From Candidatus Krumholzibacteriia bacterium (GTDB lineage Bacteria > Krumholzibacteriota > Krumholzibacteriia > JAJRXK01), in contig JAOZPE010000009.1 of the NCBI GenBank assembly GCA_029932915.1, positions 15,785 to 76,273 on the forward strand: DNA of 60,489 bases, given 5' to 3'. A program made the position numbers and the translations under genes. The notes beneath the pieces were generated by a model. It ran no database searches, had not been told where the DNA came from, and was given only the letters and a program-made list of their open reading frames with translations. Positions 17,969 through 27,572 of the stretch are shown in pieces; positions within the stretch are counted from its first letter, which is position 1, and every line of letters starts with the position of its first letter.

Positions 17969-19180
17969 ATGCGAAGACCCATCGTGACGATCCTCTCCTC
18001 GGAGATGGATCAGACACCCCTGATCCGCGACTACGCCCTGGCCCGGATGCTCCAGTCGGAATTCGAGGTCCACCTCGTGGGTTTCAGCCACAGTGGACAG
18101 GTATGGGAACCGTTGGCCGGAGAGCAGGGCATGGACTACCGCCCCTTCCGCGCGTCCAGCGCGATGCAGTCGTGGCTGGAGTTTCCCCGCATCGCCCGCG
18201 CGATCGAGGGCCACGCGCTCTACGCCATGAAACCCCGCAACACCTCCTTGGGTCTGGGACTCTTCGCCCGAAGCCGTCTGGGGGTTCCCCTGGCCCTGGA
18301 CATGGACGACTGGGAACAGGGATTCTTCTGCCAATCCATCTACTGGGAAATGAGGCTGTTGCGCAGCCGCTGGCTCAGCGATCCCCTCAGTCCCCTCTAC
18401 ACCCGTATCCTCGACCACAAGATCAAGACGACCGATGCGATCACCGTGACCTCCTCCTTCCTGCAGAACCGCTACGGTGGCGAGTGGATTCCCCACACCC
18501 GCGATCCACGTGTCTTCGCCCCCATCGACCGCCCACCTCATGAGAAGGCCAGGGTGGTCTTCCTGGGAACGGTGCGTCCGCACAAGGGACTGGTGGAACT
18601 GCTCGTGGCCTGGAGCCGCCTGCGGCGGACCGACGCCGAACTCCATATCGTCGGCACCCCTCCGGATTCGCGGCACCTGGCCGAACTTCCCCTTCCCTTC
18701 GACGACAGCGTCCATTTCGATGGCCTGGTTCCCTTCGCGGAGGTGCCCGCCCGTCTGGCCGATGCCGACATCGTGGTCATCCCCCAAAGGGAGGAACCGT
18801 CCTCGCGAGGCCAGCTTCCCACCAAACTCATCGAGGCGATGGCCATGGGGCGCGCGACGATCTCGACCGCGATCAGCGACATCCCCCTGTGGCTGCGCGG
18901 CTGTGGAGTGGTGGTCCCCACCGACGACGCTCCCGCCCTCGCCGGAGCCCTCGACCGCCTGCTGGACGACCCGCCACTGCGAGGCCGGCTGGGCGAGGCC
19001 GCTCGCCGGCGCTTCCTGCGCTTCGGATCGTCCGACGCGGTGGCCCCGCGTCTGATCGAGATCTTCCGGCGGCTGATTGCGCGCGAACCCCTCTCTCCCC
19101 CCACCCTTGCCATGCAGGCACTGGGAGAGGAGAGCGCCGAGGAACACGTGGCGGAGGATCTGTCGTCCCTGTCGGGATGA
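17969..19180 (+). CDS. GT4-type glycosyltransferase
   Basis: A 403-aa GT-B glycosyltransferase. The N-terminal half shows a Rossmann-like start ([22 protein letters not shown]) with no signal peptide. The C-terminal half has [18 protein letters not shown] and the donor-binding motif [18 protein letters not shown], which fits the GT4 E-x7-E region. An aspartate-rich DMDDWEQG motif in the middle is typical of a subgroup of these enzymes. It is likely cytoplasmic or membrane-associated and active in glycan assembly, as are the other glycosyltransferases within 9 kb. The last 25 residues are acidic and probably disordered. Confidence 0.82.
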   Translation: MRRPIVTILSSEMDQTPLIRDYALARMLQSEFEVHLVGFSHSGQVWEPLAGEQGMDYRPFRASSAMQSWLEFPRIARAIEGHALYAMKPRNTSLGLGLFARSRLGVPLALDMDDWEQGFFCQSIYWEMRLLRSRWLSDPLSPLYTRILDHKIKTTDAITVTSSFLQNRYGGEWIPHTRDPRVFAPIDRPPHEKARVVFLGTVRPHKGLVELLVAWSRLRRTDAELHIVGTPPDSRHLAELPLPFDDSVHFDGLVPFAEVPARLADADIVVIPQREEPSSRGQLPTKLIEAMAMGRATISTAISDIPLWLRGCGVVVPTDDAPALAGALDRLLDDPPLRGRLGEAARRRFLRFGSSDAVAPRLIEIFRRLIAREPLSPPTLAMQALGEESAEEHVAEDLSSLSG

Positions 19181-19326
19181 ACCCGCAAGACGAGCCCCGT
19201 CGTCACTTGCCACCGGTCGAAGCTCACCCGTCACCCACCCCCACCGCTCATCTGCCCTCCACCACCCGGCCACCCAGCAGTCAACTATCCCTGGCCGCGG
19301 CAAGGGCCGCTTGCTAGTCTCCCCGC

Positions 19327-20394
19327 ATGAGTGGTAACCGCGCAGCGCAGGTGAGTGTCGTGGGAACTGCGGTTGTGATCACCGCCTTCTTCGTGGCGAT
19401 GATCCGGCCCTACCTGGTGACGCTTCTGATGGCCGCCATCTTCGCCGGGCTCTTCCATCCCTTCTACCAGTTCCTGGTCCGTCGGCTGGGGGGCAGCAGG
19501 AACCTGGCCGCGGGGATCACCCTGCTGGCGGTCTTCCTCATCGTCATCGTGCCCCTCGTCTTCCTCTCGACGCTGGCCGTGCAACAGGCGGTGGAGGTCA
19601 CCAACTCCGCTCGGCCGTGGATCGAGAAGCAGCTCGCCCACCCCGATCCCATGGGCCGCCTGGCCGACGCCATGCCCATTCTCGACCGGCTGGGGCTGGA
19701 TCGTGAAGATCTGCTGAAGAAGGCGGCCGAGGTCGTCCAGAGTCTGGGCAGTTTCTTCGTCGATCGCATCACCGACCTGACCGGGCGTACGGTGCGCTTC
19801 CTCTTCCATCTCTTCCTCTTCGCCTATTCCCTCTTCTTCCTGTTGAAGGACGGTGGAGCCGCCCTGGAGAAGATCCTCTACTACCTGCCGATGCCCCATG
19901 AGGACGAGATGAGGATGGTCGGGCGATTCCTGTCGGTGAGCCGGGCCATGCTGAAGGGGACCCTGGCCATCGGCATCCTGCAGGGCATCCTGGGAGGCTT
20001 GGGGTTCTCCGTGGCGCACCTGCCCGCGCCGGTCTTCTGGGGCGCGGTGATGGTGGTGCTCTCGATCATTCCGGGAATCGGAACGGGCCTGTTGTGGGTG
20101 CCCGCGGCGATCTATCTCGTGGTCTCCGGGCACATGGTCCCGGCCATCATCCTGTCCCTGTGGTTCCTGCTCATCGTGGGCATGGTCGACAACTTCCTGC
20201 GGCCGCTGCTGGTGGGCAAGGACACCCGTATGCACGAACTCTTGATCCTCTTCAGCACCCTGGGAGGACTGGCCCTGTGGGGAATCTCCGGGCTCCTGCT
20301 CGGTCCCATCCTGGCCGCCCTGTTCGTGACGATCTGGGACATCTACGGCGAGGTCTTCGCCAAGGAGCTTCCCTCCGTGGACAAGCTGCGATGA
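19327..20394 (+). CDS. AI-2E family transporter (TqsA/PerM-like)
   Basis: A 355-aa membrane protein with the layout of the AI-2E (UPF0118) family: two N-terminal helices, a helix near residue 70, a soluble segment (about 85-160), then five C-terminal helices. The conserved motif is LSIIPGIGTGLLWVPAAIYL, followed by DNFLRPLLVGKDTRMHELLILFSTLGGL, both hallmark segments. Members have been linked to autoinducer-2 or proton-coupled export, but most have no known substrate, so the name should not be read as evidence for quorum sensing. The gene stands alone between two glycosyltransferases. No clear Shine-Dalgarno sequence precedes the ATG. Confidence 0.88.
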   Translation: MSGNRAAQVSVVGTAVVITAFFVAMIRPYLVTLLMAAIFAGLFHPFYQFLVRRLGGSRNLAAGITLLAVFLIVIVPLVFLSTLAVQQAVEVTNSARPWIEKQLAHPDPMGRLADAMPILDRLGLDREDLLKKAAEVVQSLGSFFVDRITDLTGRTVRFLFHLFLFAYSLFFLLKDGGAALEKILYYLPMPHEDEMRMVGRFLSVSRAMLKGTLAIGILQGILGGLGFSVAHLPAPVFWGAVMVVLSIIPGIGTGLLWVPAAIYLVVSGHMVPAIILSLWFLLIVGMVDNFLRPLLVGKDTRMHELLILFSTLGGLALWGISGLLLGPILAALFVTIWDIYGEVFAKELPSVDKLR

Positions 20395-20455
20395 ACCTGC
20401 GGTGGGCCGCATCCTCGATCCGGTCCGAAGCGACGGCGCTTTCGGCGTCCTTCGC

Positions 20456-21526
20456 TCACCGTGCGATGAGCTGCCGGTAGAATTCCTCGAACTCGTCGAG
20501 GAAGCGCCCCCAGTTCTCCCGCTCCATCCGTTCCCGCACCCGCTGTCGCCAGATCCCGTACGTGGCCGGGTCGAGCACCCGGTCGATGGCCCGTCCGATC
20601 TCCTCCGGATCGAGGGCATCCTCGACGGCGAGTCCCGCACCGCCGACCGCCTCGCCCACTCCACCGCTGAGCGCGCCGATCACCGGCAGGCCCACCGCAT
20701 ACGCCTCGTAGAAACACAGACCCAGGCCTTCGACGTCTCGACCGAGGTCCTTGCGCGGGGGCAGGATGAATGCGCGGCTGCTCGCAAGCAGTCTCCACTT
20801 GCGGTCTTCATCGACCTCGCCCATGAACTCGACCCCCGACAGCCCCAGCTCCCGGCTGACCCTTTCGAGCTCCGCCCGCTGGGGTCCATCGCCCACGATG
20901 GCGTAGCGCAGGTGCGGACGCGACTGCAGGGCCCTGAGCACGGTGACGAGGTTCTTGCGCTCCACCAGGCGCGACACGGTGATCAGGTCGTAGGAAACGG
21001 GCACGGGCTCCACCTGGCGTCGACGCACACCCCACCGGATCACCTTCTTCAACCGAAGTCCGGGCTGTACTGCCTCGACGAGCCCGCAGGTGAAGCTCGA
21101 ATTGCAGTGGACCCCCGTGGCCGACCTCAGTGAGTCACGAACCAGACGCGTCGGCCCCACCTCCATCCCATGGCAACTCACCACCGAGGGCGCCGCCGAG
21201 GCCCGCAGGGCCCCGAGCTGATGGAGATGGAAGACGTGGACGAGATCGGGCCGGAAGCGTTCGACCGCCTCCTTCACCCGGCGCTGGACCCATTGGTGGT
21301 AGCGGTAGTCCTGATAGTAGCTCTTGCGCCAGAAGTACTGCGGATGCAGGTACGGCCATCGGGGCAGCCTGTCGCGCGGCGAGGAGAGGATCTCCTCGGG
21401 AAGGAAGGCGACCGACTGCAGACGGTGTCCCCGCGATCGCATGCCTTCCATCAGCTCCCGCTGGTAGCTCTGGATGCCGCCGATGGAGGAAGGATCACCC
21501 GGGGCCAGAGCGTAGAGGATCTTCAC
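20456..21526 (-). CDS. GT4-type glycosyltransferase
   Basis: A 356-aa GT-B glycosyltransferase. It begins MKILYALAPGDPSSIGGIQSY, with the GG loop that contacts the donor phosphate. The C-terminal half has VSRLVERKNLVTVLRAL and the E-x7-E motif in EGLGLCFYEAYAVGLPVIG. The start is a GTG; the upstream winged-helix/TPR gene ends eight bases before it, so the two are probably co-transcribed. Likely works on surface polysaccharide. It converges with the AI-2E gene with 61 bases between the stops. Confidence 0.85.
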   Translation of the reverse strand: MKILYALAPGDPSSIGGIQSYQRELMEGMRSRGHRLQSVAFLPEEILSSPRDRLPRWPYLHPQYFWRKSYYQDYRYHQWVQRRVKEAVERFRPDLVHVFHLHQLGALRASAAPSVVSCHGMEVGPTRLVRDSLRSATGVHCNSSFTCGLVEAVQPGLRLKKVIRWGVRRRQVEPVPVSYDLITVSRLVERKNLVTVLRALQSRPHLRYAIVGDGPQRAELERVSRELGLSGVEFMGEVDEDRKWRLLASSRAFILPPRKDLGRDVEGLGLCFYEAYAVGLPVIGALSGGVGEAVGGAGLAVEDALDPEEIGRAIDRVLDPATYGIWRQRVRERMERENWGRFLDEFEEFYRQLIAR

Positions 21527-21534
21527 GCTGCGAC

Positions 21535-23256
21535 CTACTGATGTGCGTGATGCGGCTGGGGATGGATGCGTTCGGACAGCTCGATGAAGCGTGGGTTGTC
21601 CCTGACCTTGTCCCAGAGGGGTTCGTAGGGCAGGTAGCCCATGAAACCATGCCGCTCGCGGGCCGCCACCTCGAGTTCATCGACGCAGCGGTCGGCATCA
21701 CCCAGGCCGGCCAGCGCGATCGCCGAGTGCAGGGCACGGGTCGACGCCATCTTGTCGTCGCGGGCGATCCGCGCCAACGCCCTCTCCACTCCCGCTGTGT
21801 CCCCCAGTCCGCCATAGGCGTGGCCGATCAGGGCCTGCAGATAGGGATCGACGATCGCGTCGTCCTCATGGGTGAGAAGGGCATCGAGGGCCTCGGCATA
21901 GTTGCCTTCGAGGAAATCGTTGCAGGCCGCGTGGTAGTGCGCCAGCAGGAAACCGGGATCCATGCGCAGGGCGGTCTCCACGAAGCTGCGAGCCCGCTCG
22001 ACCCGCCGTTGCAGACGATAGCCCCACGACAGCGATCCGAGCAGGGTCAGGGAGGTGGGATCGAGTTCCAGGGCACGGTGCAGCTCGGCGATCGCTGCCT
22101 TGAAGCGTCCCTCGCTCAACAGGTGGTAGCCCATGTGTTCATGAACCAGGGAATCGTTGGGGCCGAACTCCAGGGACAAATCATGATCACGGCGGGCTGC
22201 ATCCCAATCCCAGTAGACGTGGCGATGGATGTTTCCCAGCAACACATATGACAGAGAGGAGCGGGGGTCGTACTCCAGCGCACGGTGGGCGGCCTCCTCC
22301 GACTTGACGAAACCTTCCCGTGGAGGGATCTGGCCGAAGTAGACCTGGTACTGGTAGACCAGGCCCAGGCTGGCCCAGGTGCAGGGGGCTTCCCTCTCCC
22401 GTTCGAGGGAACGCAGGAAACTCGAGCGCGCGCGTTCCAGTGAGGTCGGGTGGAAACGGCACAGATGGAAGCGCCCCTCCAGATAGTGGTTGTATGCGAT
22501 GGGATCACGGGGGTGCGGCATCCGCTTCTCACCGGCTTCATCCAGCTGCAGATACGTGCACATCTTGCCCGCGGCCGCGGCGATGGCGAAGGGCAGGCCG
22601 TGGACGATGTTGCGGAACGACTCGGACCACACCTTCTCGCCCCGTGAGGAATCGAACATCTCCAACTGGAGATCGAGGGCGCTGTCCCGACGCCGGACGA
22701 GCCAGCCTCTCACCAGCAGATCAACCTTCAGACGCCGTGCGGCTTCCTCCCAGGGCAGGGTCGACAGCTCCGCATGGGATCCGGCGCTGGCCGGACGCAG
22801 CTCGAGTTCCCGGCGGCGGGCCAGGCGGCTGGAGATCCCGTCGGCGATGCCGATCGGCAAGTGCGCTTCGGCGTCCCGCGCATCGCTGAGCACGGGCGGC
22901 AACACCGCGATCTTCAAGGGAGATGTCGCACCGGGCCGGGATCGCTCATCGGTGCCTTCGACCTCGGCCACGAAGGAGTAGCCGCGCGTGGGGATCGTGA
23001 CCACGTAACGGTGCTCACCCCGTTTCTCCCCGAGAGCCTTGCGCAGGGCGGCCATGTTGACCGTCAGGTTGGCCTCGGTGCCGACGGTGTCGGGCCACAA
23101 CAGATCGATCAGCTCGTTCTTGGAGACCACCTTGCCGTGGCGTTCCACCAGGATATGGAGCAGGGTGTAGACCTTCGCGGTCAGATGCACCCGCCGGCCA
23201 TTCCGCAGGAGAACCCTGCGCTGGGTATCCAGTTCGAAGGGACCAAAGCGATACAC
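21535..23256 (-). CDS. Winged-helix transcriptional regulator with TPR domain, CadC-like but soluble
   Basis: A 573-aa protein. Residues 1-100 are an OmpR/PhoB-type winged helix: [17 protein letters not shown], then [25 protein letters not shown] as the recognition region and [14 protein letters not shown] as the wing. Residues 110-225 resemble the TolB-N-like domain often found between the two parts ([22 protein letters not shown]). About 250-560 are TPR repeats. Unlike CadC and ToxR proteins, I see no membrane helix between the domains, so it should be cytoplasmic. It starts with GTG after GGCAGGG. Located directly upstream of a glycosyltransferase, it may regulate the polysaccharide genes nearby. 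Confidence 0.82.
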   Translation of the reverse strand: MYRFGPFELDTQRRVLLRNGRRVHLTAKVYTLLHILVERHGKVVSKNELIDLLWPDTVGTEANLTVNMAALRKALGEKRGEHRYVVTIPTRGYSFVAEVEGTDERSRPGATSPLKIAVLPPVLSDARDAEAHLPIGIADGISSRLARRRELELRPASAGSHAELSTLPWEEAARRLKVDLLVRGWLVRRRDSALDLQLEMFDSSRGEKVWSESFRNIVHGLPFAIAAAAGKMCTYLQLDEAGEKRMPHPRDPIAYNHYLEGRFHLCRFHPTSLERARSSFLRSLEREREAPCTWASLGLVYQYQVYFGQIPPREGFVKSEEAAHRALEYDPRSSLSYVLLGNIHRHVYWDWDAARRDHDLSLEFGPNDSLVHEHMGYHLLSEGRFKAAIAELHRALELDPTSLTLLGSLSWGYRLQRRVERARSFVETALRMDPGFLLAHYHAACNDFLEGNYAEALDALLTHEDDAIVDPYLQALIGHAYGGLGDTAGVERALARIARDDKMASTRALHSAIALAGLGDADRCVDELEVAARERHGFMGYLPYEPLWDKVRDNPRFIELSERIHPQPHHAHQ

Positions 23257-23423
23257 GATGGGCGCCCTGCCTGCAGGGATTTTGGGAAATCTTGGAAGAC
23301 CTTGGATCCTTTATTGTGACACCAGGCTCCCGTTCGTGGATATTTTATTCGAACACGGAGTTGTTTTCATCCTCCGAGGTTGAGCTTGCGTTGCTGGTCC
23401 CCCACATGGATCACACGCATGCG

Positions 23424-23467
23424 GCGGGCCGTTCGTCCCTGGGAGCCGGACGAGCGGCCCGCATTTT
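23424..23467 (+). terminator. Strong intrinsic terminator pointing to the plus strand
   Basis: A 15-bp stem (23424-23438 with 23448-23462; one G-U pair) closes a 9-base loop. TTTTCTT follows at 23464-23470. The flanking genes are both on the minus strand, so the T-run is on the wrong side for the cytochrome that ends at 23515. The AT-rich stretch 23281-23380 to its left may hold promoters. The remainder of 23257-23514 has no gene that I can support. Confidence 0.75.
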
Positions 23468-23514
23468 CTTGTCTGCGGGAGAGAACCCTTCACCGATCTG
23501 CCGCCCCGCCGGGA

Positions 23515-24774
23515 TCAGGACTTCCGCTCGCGTAGATCCCGGGCGAGTTCACGAATCTCCTGCAGGTCGCGCACCATAGCACTCCAGCCATACCATATGG
23601 TGTAGTCCGGATTCGCGTGGAAGGAGCCCTGGAAGGCCCGCATCCGATGCTTCAGGTGCATCTCGAACAGCTTGTGTTCGATCACCGTGGGAGCGTCGTG
23701 GAAGGTGAGCAGATCGGGATAGGCGTAGGCATAGCCCTCCGGCTTGGGGAGGATGCCGTCCTCGTACAGACCGGCGATGATGCGGATGGCCTCGGCCAGC
23801 AGGTGATCCGCCTCGCGGATCATGTCGTCCGACTTGGCCAGCTCGGCCTTGGCGAAGTTCTCCGAGTGACACTGGCCGCAGATTCCCAGCATCTTCTCCC
23901 GCTCCCGATCGAAGTCCTCCTGGGTGAGGCGGGCCACATCGGCCGCCTTCACCATGTCCAGACGGGCCGTCGGATTGCCCTGCGGATCGAGGACACCCAA
24001 GGCCTGCAGGATGGTCACCTGGTCGGCCTTCCACTGGGGATCCTCAGGCAGAGGCAGACGAACCGCGAGGAAGCCCCAGGCGGTACGCACCTCGTGGTTG
24101 CCGTCGGGCATGTGGCAGGTCTGGCAGGTGGGCGCTGGAGTGTCCTCAGGCAGGGTTCCATTCTGCCTCAACAGGGCACGGACCCCGTGCTTCGAAGAAC
24201 TCCACATCTCCCACTGCGGATGGTCGAAACCCATGTGACAGGTCTGGCACGCCTGGGGCTGCTGGGCCTCCTTCACCGAGAAGGTGTGACGGGTGTGGCA
24301 GGCGTCACAGGAGGCGTGTCCGAAGACCGATCCCTGGGCCTTCAACTGGGCGATGTCCTCGGCCGATTTCAGACCGAGTTTGTGACAGCCACCGCAACCC
24401 TTCATGCCCTCGTTGAGGGCCTTGGGCATGCCGTGCGTGGTGGGCATCGCCTGCAGGCTCGTCCAGGCGATGGCGTGTTTGCCTCTGGAGAACTGGGTGA
24501 CCTGATCGTCGTGACATTGTCCACAGGTCTCCGCAGTGGGCGTCAAGGCCTCGGCCACGTCATCGTAGTCGTCATGCGCGTCGCCATGACACACCGAACA
24601 ATCGATGTCGTTCTGGCTGTGCTTGGAGAGCTGCCAGTCCTTGACGATGTTCGGCGTCTCGTACTGATGGCATTCCACGCAGTCACCGGCCACCGCCGCC
24701 TTCGGAGATGGGACCAATGACACCGTTGAAAGCATTGCGATCGACACAAGGATAAGAAGGTGGATCTGCCGCAT
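23515..24774 (-). CDS. Octaheme cytochrome c of the hydroxylamine oxidoreductase family
   Basis: A 419-aa exported cytochrome. Residues 1-29 are a signal peptide. Eight CxxCH motifs follow, the count found in HAO. The family signatures EGMKGCGGCHKLG, CDACHTRHTFSVKEAQ and QTCHMGFDHPQWEMW are clear. HAO enzymes oxidise hydroxylamine or hydrazine, or in reductive members reduce nitrite; the direction depends on a Tyr cross-linked to the active-site heme. A candidate tyrosine-rich motif, NPDYTIWYGW, is present near the C-terminus, but I cannot decide by eye whether it is the cross-linking one. ATG 24774 has AAGGAGG nine bases upstream; the reading to 24858 lacks this support. No amo, ccm or cycB gene lies nearby. 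Confidence 0.85.
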   Translation of the reverse strand: MRQIHLLILVSIAMLSTVSLVPSPKAAVAGDCVECHQYETPNIVKDWQLSKHSQNDIDCSVCHGDAHDDYDDVAEALTPTAETCGQCHDDQVTQFSRGKHAIAWTSLQAMPTTHGMPKALNEGMKGCGGCHKLGLKSAEDIAQLKAQGSVFGHASCDACHTRHTFSVKEAQQPQACQTCHMGFDHPQWEMWSSSKHGVRALLRQNGTLPEDTPAPTCQTCHMPDGNHEVRTAWGFLAVRLPLPEDPQWKADQVTILQALGVLDPQGNPTARLDMVKAADVARLTQEDFDREREKMLGICGQCHSENFAKAELAKSDDMIREADHLLAEAIRIIAGLYEDGILPKPEGYAYAYPDLLTFHDAPTVIEHKLFEMHLKHRMRAFQGSFHANPDYTIWYGWSAMVRDLQEIRELARDLRERKS

Positions 24775-24873
24775 GAGCAAGACCCTCCTTTCCGTTCGGT
24801 AGGGGAAACCCATTGCCCCGTGCCGTCGGATGCAGCACGGAACACATCGATTGTGCACGGCATGGAGGGAAAA

Positions 24874-25251
24874 TCAAGCCTCGCGCCACGGACCCTGTTC
24901 GTTCAACCAGGCCACGGCTTGATCTTCGTCATCGAAGAGTGCCCATTGCAGGCCGCTGTTGCGGGCCACCGTCTCCCCGAATTGCATCGCTTCGCGGATG
25001 GACGTGTTCTCGCCCGGCAACAGGGCGATTCGCAGCTCGCGGGGCATGCTCGAGGCCAGTTGATAGATCTCGGTGGTCGTCGGAGCGGTGAGTTGTTCTC
25101 TCGCGTCGAAGAGGGCGCGGGCGGGACCGTCCTCCATGAGGATGGTCCTGAGCTTGTCCGCCGTCGCGGCCACGTCCTCGAAGGTGACCTCGCCGGTGGA
25201 GCGGATGAGGATGATGCCCCGCCCGTGGTCCACTTCGACGCTTTGAGGCAT
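24874..25251 (-). CDS. SpoIIAA/STAS-like protein
   Basis: A 125-aa small cytoplasmic protein with alternating strands and helices as in STAS/SpoIIAA-like domains. It opens with MPQSVEVDHGRGIILIRSTGEVTFED, a strand pair followed by a helix, and contains ARALFDAREQLT and the IALLPGENTS strand-loop. The ATG at 25251 follows GAGGAGGGAG, a strong ribosome-binding site; the longer reading to 25557 has no such site. STAS-like domains bind nucleotides or partner kinases, but the usual phosphorylatable Ser cannot be identified with confidence. Lies upstream of the octaheme cytochrome on the same strand, 99 bases apart, so co-transcription is possible. Confidence 0.6.
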   Translation of the reverse strand: MPQSVEVDHGRGIILIRSTGEVTFEDVAATADKLRTILMEDGPARALFDAREQLTAPTTTEIYQLASSMPRELRIALLPGENTSIREAMQFGETVARNSGLQWALFDDEDQAVAWLNEQGPWREA

Positions 25252-25453
25252 CACTCCCTCCTCATGACGAATCCGGTCCAGGTCGAGGATCCCCTTCCGC
25301 ACGGCGACACAGGCGGGGGAAAAGATCTCCGCCTCGAACCGGTGCTTCCGCAATGTGCATGTCGATCGGCGCAGACTGGGCGTTCGGCGTGGCCAGTCTC
25401 GATGTACTTCCACCATAAGACGATTCGGGCCGAACGTAAAGAGCGATTCCCGG

Positions 25454-26860
25454 TCAGTCCAGAGAGACCCTCTGCTGATAACGGGGTACCACGGCCGGTA
25501 CGTGCAGGCCTTCCTGCAGGTCGTTGGCCAGATTCTCCGCCGATTCCTCCTCGCCATGGGTCACGAAGAAGCGACGGGGAGGCTCGTGGAAACCACCCGC
25601 CCAGCGCAGCAGATCGTCGTGCCCGGCATGGGCGGAGAAACCGTGGATCCGCTCGATCCGGGCGTGGACATCGTGCATCTTCCCGAAGAGACGCACCTGC
25701 TTCGCGCCCGATTCGAGATTGCGTCCCAGTGTGCCCTCGGCCTGATAGCCCACGAACAGGACCGTGCTCTCGGGGCGATGCAGGTTCTGATCGAGATGGT
25801 GCTTGATCCGCCCTCCGGTACACATACCCGAACCTGCGATGACGATGGCCGGTCCCTTCCAATCGTTGATCGCCATGGAATCCTCACGCGTGTGGCACAG
25901 TTGCAGGTTCGGCAGATCACAGGGATGGCGCCCGTTCTCCAGGAGCTCGCGGGCTTCCTCGTCGAAGAGTTCGGGGTGACGGCGGAAGACCTCGGTCACC
26001 CGGATCGCCAGCGGACTGTCCAGGAAGACCGGAAGGCGCGGGATCTTCCCTGCCGCCTCGAGATTCCCCAGGTGATAGAGAAGATCCTGCGTGCGTTCGA
26101 TGGCGAAACTGGGGATGAGGAGCTTGCCTCCCCTCTCGATGGTGTCATGGATCACCTCGGCCAGTCGGGCGGGAACCTCCGACTGATCCTCGTGTTCGCG
26201 GTTCCCATAGGTCGATTCCATCACCACGTAGTCGGCGTGCTCGGGAAGCTCCGGATCGTTGACGATGGGCATGTCCCACGGGCCGATGTCCCCGGAGAAG
26301 AGGATGGTGACGGACTTCCCCGAGTCTTCCACCTTCACCAGGATCGAGGCCGCTCCGAGAATGTGACCGCTCTCGAAGAGCGTGGCCTCAATCCCCGGGG
26401 CCGGCGAGAAGGCCTCTCCGAAGGGGTGGCTGCGAAGGAGCTTGCTCGCGCTCTCCGCATCCTCGCGCGTGTACAGGGGCAATTCGGGGAAACGTCCCTT
26501 GCGTCCTTCCTTGCGGTGACGCTTGGCCTTGTACTGCGCGTCCTCTTCCTGGATATAGGCCGAGTCCGCCATCACCAGTTCCGCGATGTCGGCGGTCGCC
26601 GAGCTGCAATGGATCGCTCCGGTGAAACCCTGCTGCGCCAGGCGCGGCAGGAGACCACAGTGATCCAGATGCCCATGCGTCAGCAGCACGGCGTCGATAT
26701 CGGACGGATCCGGCGTGAACGGAGCCCAATTGCGGCCTTTCAGATCCCACTCCTGGAAGAGCCCGCAGTCGATGTAGACACGCGCCTGGGAAGTCGCGAG
26801 CAGATAGCGTGAGCCCGTGACATTGCGCGCCGCACCGAGAAAAGTCAGATGAATGGACAT
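25454..26860 (-). CDS. Metallo-beta-lactamase/beta-CASP ribonuclease (RNA-specificity type)
   Basis: A 468-aa MBL-fold nuclease. Motif 1 is FLGAARNVTGSRY, and the zinc-binding HxHxDH motif appears as THGHLDHCG. Motif 3 is the His of SGHILGAAS, motif 4 the Asp of FSGDIG, and the beta-CASP motifs include AGSGMCTGGRIKHHL and HGFSAHAGHDDLL, with a late His in FVTHGEEES. This is the bacterial counterpart of CPSF73-type RNA-processing enzymes, without a KH domain. Expected to act on RNA in the cytoplasm. TGGAGA four bases before the ATG supports the start. It lies 66 bases after the methyltransferase gene and is probably its operon partner. Confidence 0.9.
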   Translation of the reverse strand: MSIHLTFLGAARNVTGSRYLLATSQARVYIDCGLFQEWDLKGRNWAPFTPDPSDIDAVLLTHGHLDHCGLLPRLAQQGFTGAIHCSSATADIAELVMADSAYIQEEDAQYKAKRHRKEGRKGRFPELPLYTREDAESASKLLRSHPFGEAFSPAPGIEATLFESGHILGAASILVKVEDSGKSVTILFSGDIGPWDMPIVNDPELPEHADYVVMESTYGNREHEDQSEVPARLAEVIHDTIERGGKLLIPSFAIERTQDLLYHLGNLEAAGKIPRLPVFLDSPLAIRVTEVFRRHPELFDEEARELLENGRHPCDLPNLQLCHTREDSMAINDWKGPAIVIAGSGMCTGGRIKHHLDQNLHRPESTVLFVGYQAEGTLGRNLESGAKQVRLFGKMHDVHARIERIHGFSAHAGHDDLLRWAGGFHEPPRRFFVTHGEEESAENLANDLQEGLHVPAVVPRYQQRVSLD

Positions 26861-26926
26861 GGATTCTCCAGATCGGTATGGATGATCGCCGCCGCTCGGC
26901 CCCGAGAGAGAACGCAGAGCCTGGAT

Positions 26927-27550
26927 CTATCGGTTCTTCTCCGCCCTCAACACCACGAACGATCCGATCCCCGTTCCTTCGATCACCCGTTCCCCGCCTT
27001 CCTCCGGCAACAGGGTTTGTCGGGCGACGATACCGTCGAAACCGGCCCGCTGCAATGACTCGATCACCTCCGCCGTCGAGTAGAAGACGGCCGATCGATA
27101 GAAACGGCTGCGATCCTTCCGCCGCAGATACGCGTGCCCCAGTTCGCTCTCGCGGTCGACGAATCCCACGACGATCCTTCCGCCGTTCCTCAACACCCTC
27201 CACGCCTCCCGAAGACTCATCGACAGCGAATCGACGAAACAGATCGTGGTCACCATCAAGACCACATCGACGGCACCCGATCCGATGGGCAGTGCCTCGG
27301 CCACTCCCTGCACCACCTGCACTCCGCGCGCCATCGCCCGCCGCGCCATCGTCCAGGAAGGTTCGACGCCGAAGCCGACGTCCAGGGGTGCGGCGAATCG
27401 CCCCGATCCCACACCCACCTCCAGGGCCCTTCCCCCGGCGGGCATGAGCTGGCGCACCGCCTCCAACTCCCTCTCGTATTCGGGCCCGTGGACGACGAAC
27501 CATTCGTCATAGTGGTCGGGAAAACGCTCGAAGGGCTCGATTCGGGGCAT
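26927..27550 (-). CDS. Class I SAM-dependent methyltransferase
   Basis: A 207-aa Rossmann methyltransferase. Motif I is ALEVGVGSGRFAAPL, which binds SAM. The acidic end of strand 2 is GVEPSWTMA, motif II/III is ALPIGSGAVDVVLMVTTIC and a later strand is LRNGGRIVVGFVD. This is the typical layout of the UbiE/COQ5-like Methyltransf_11 group, whose substrates range from lipids to small metabolites. The start could be the ATG at 27550 or a GTG at 27562; neither has a clear ribosome-binding site, which fits translational coupling to the radical SAM gene that ends at 27573. Substrate unknown. Confidence 0.8.
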   Translation of the reverse strand: MPRIEPFERFPDHYDEWFVVHGPEYERELEAVRQLMPAGGRALEVGVGSGRFAAPLDVGFGVEPSWTMARRAMARGVQVVQGVAEALPIGSGAVDVVLMVTTICFVDSLSMSLREAWRVLRNGGRIVVGFVDRESELGHAYLRRKDRSRFYRSAVFYSTAEVIESLQRAGFDGIVARQTLLPEEGGERVIEGTGIGSFVVLRAEKNR

Positions 27551-27572
27551 GGCGGCCACCACTGGCAGAGCT

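Noticed and set aside
19327-20394. Proof of autoinducer-2 quorum sensing
   Set aside because: Most AI-2E family proteins have other or unknown substrates, and no luxS is nearby.
23515-24774. Evidence for ammonia oxidation
   Set aside because: HAO-like octaheme proteins also occur in nitrite reducers and detoxifiers; no amo genes are present.
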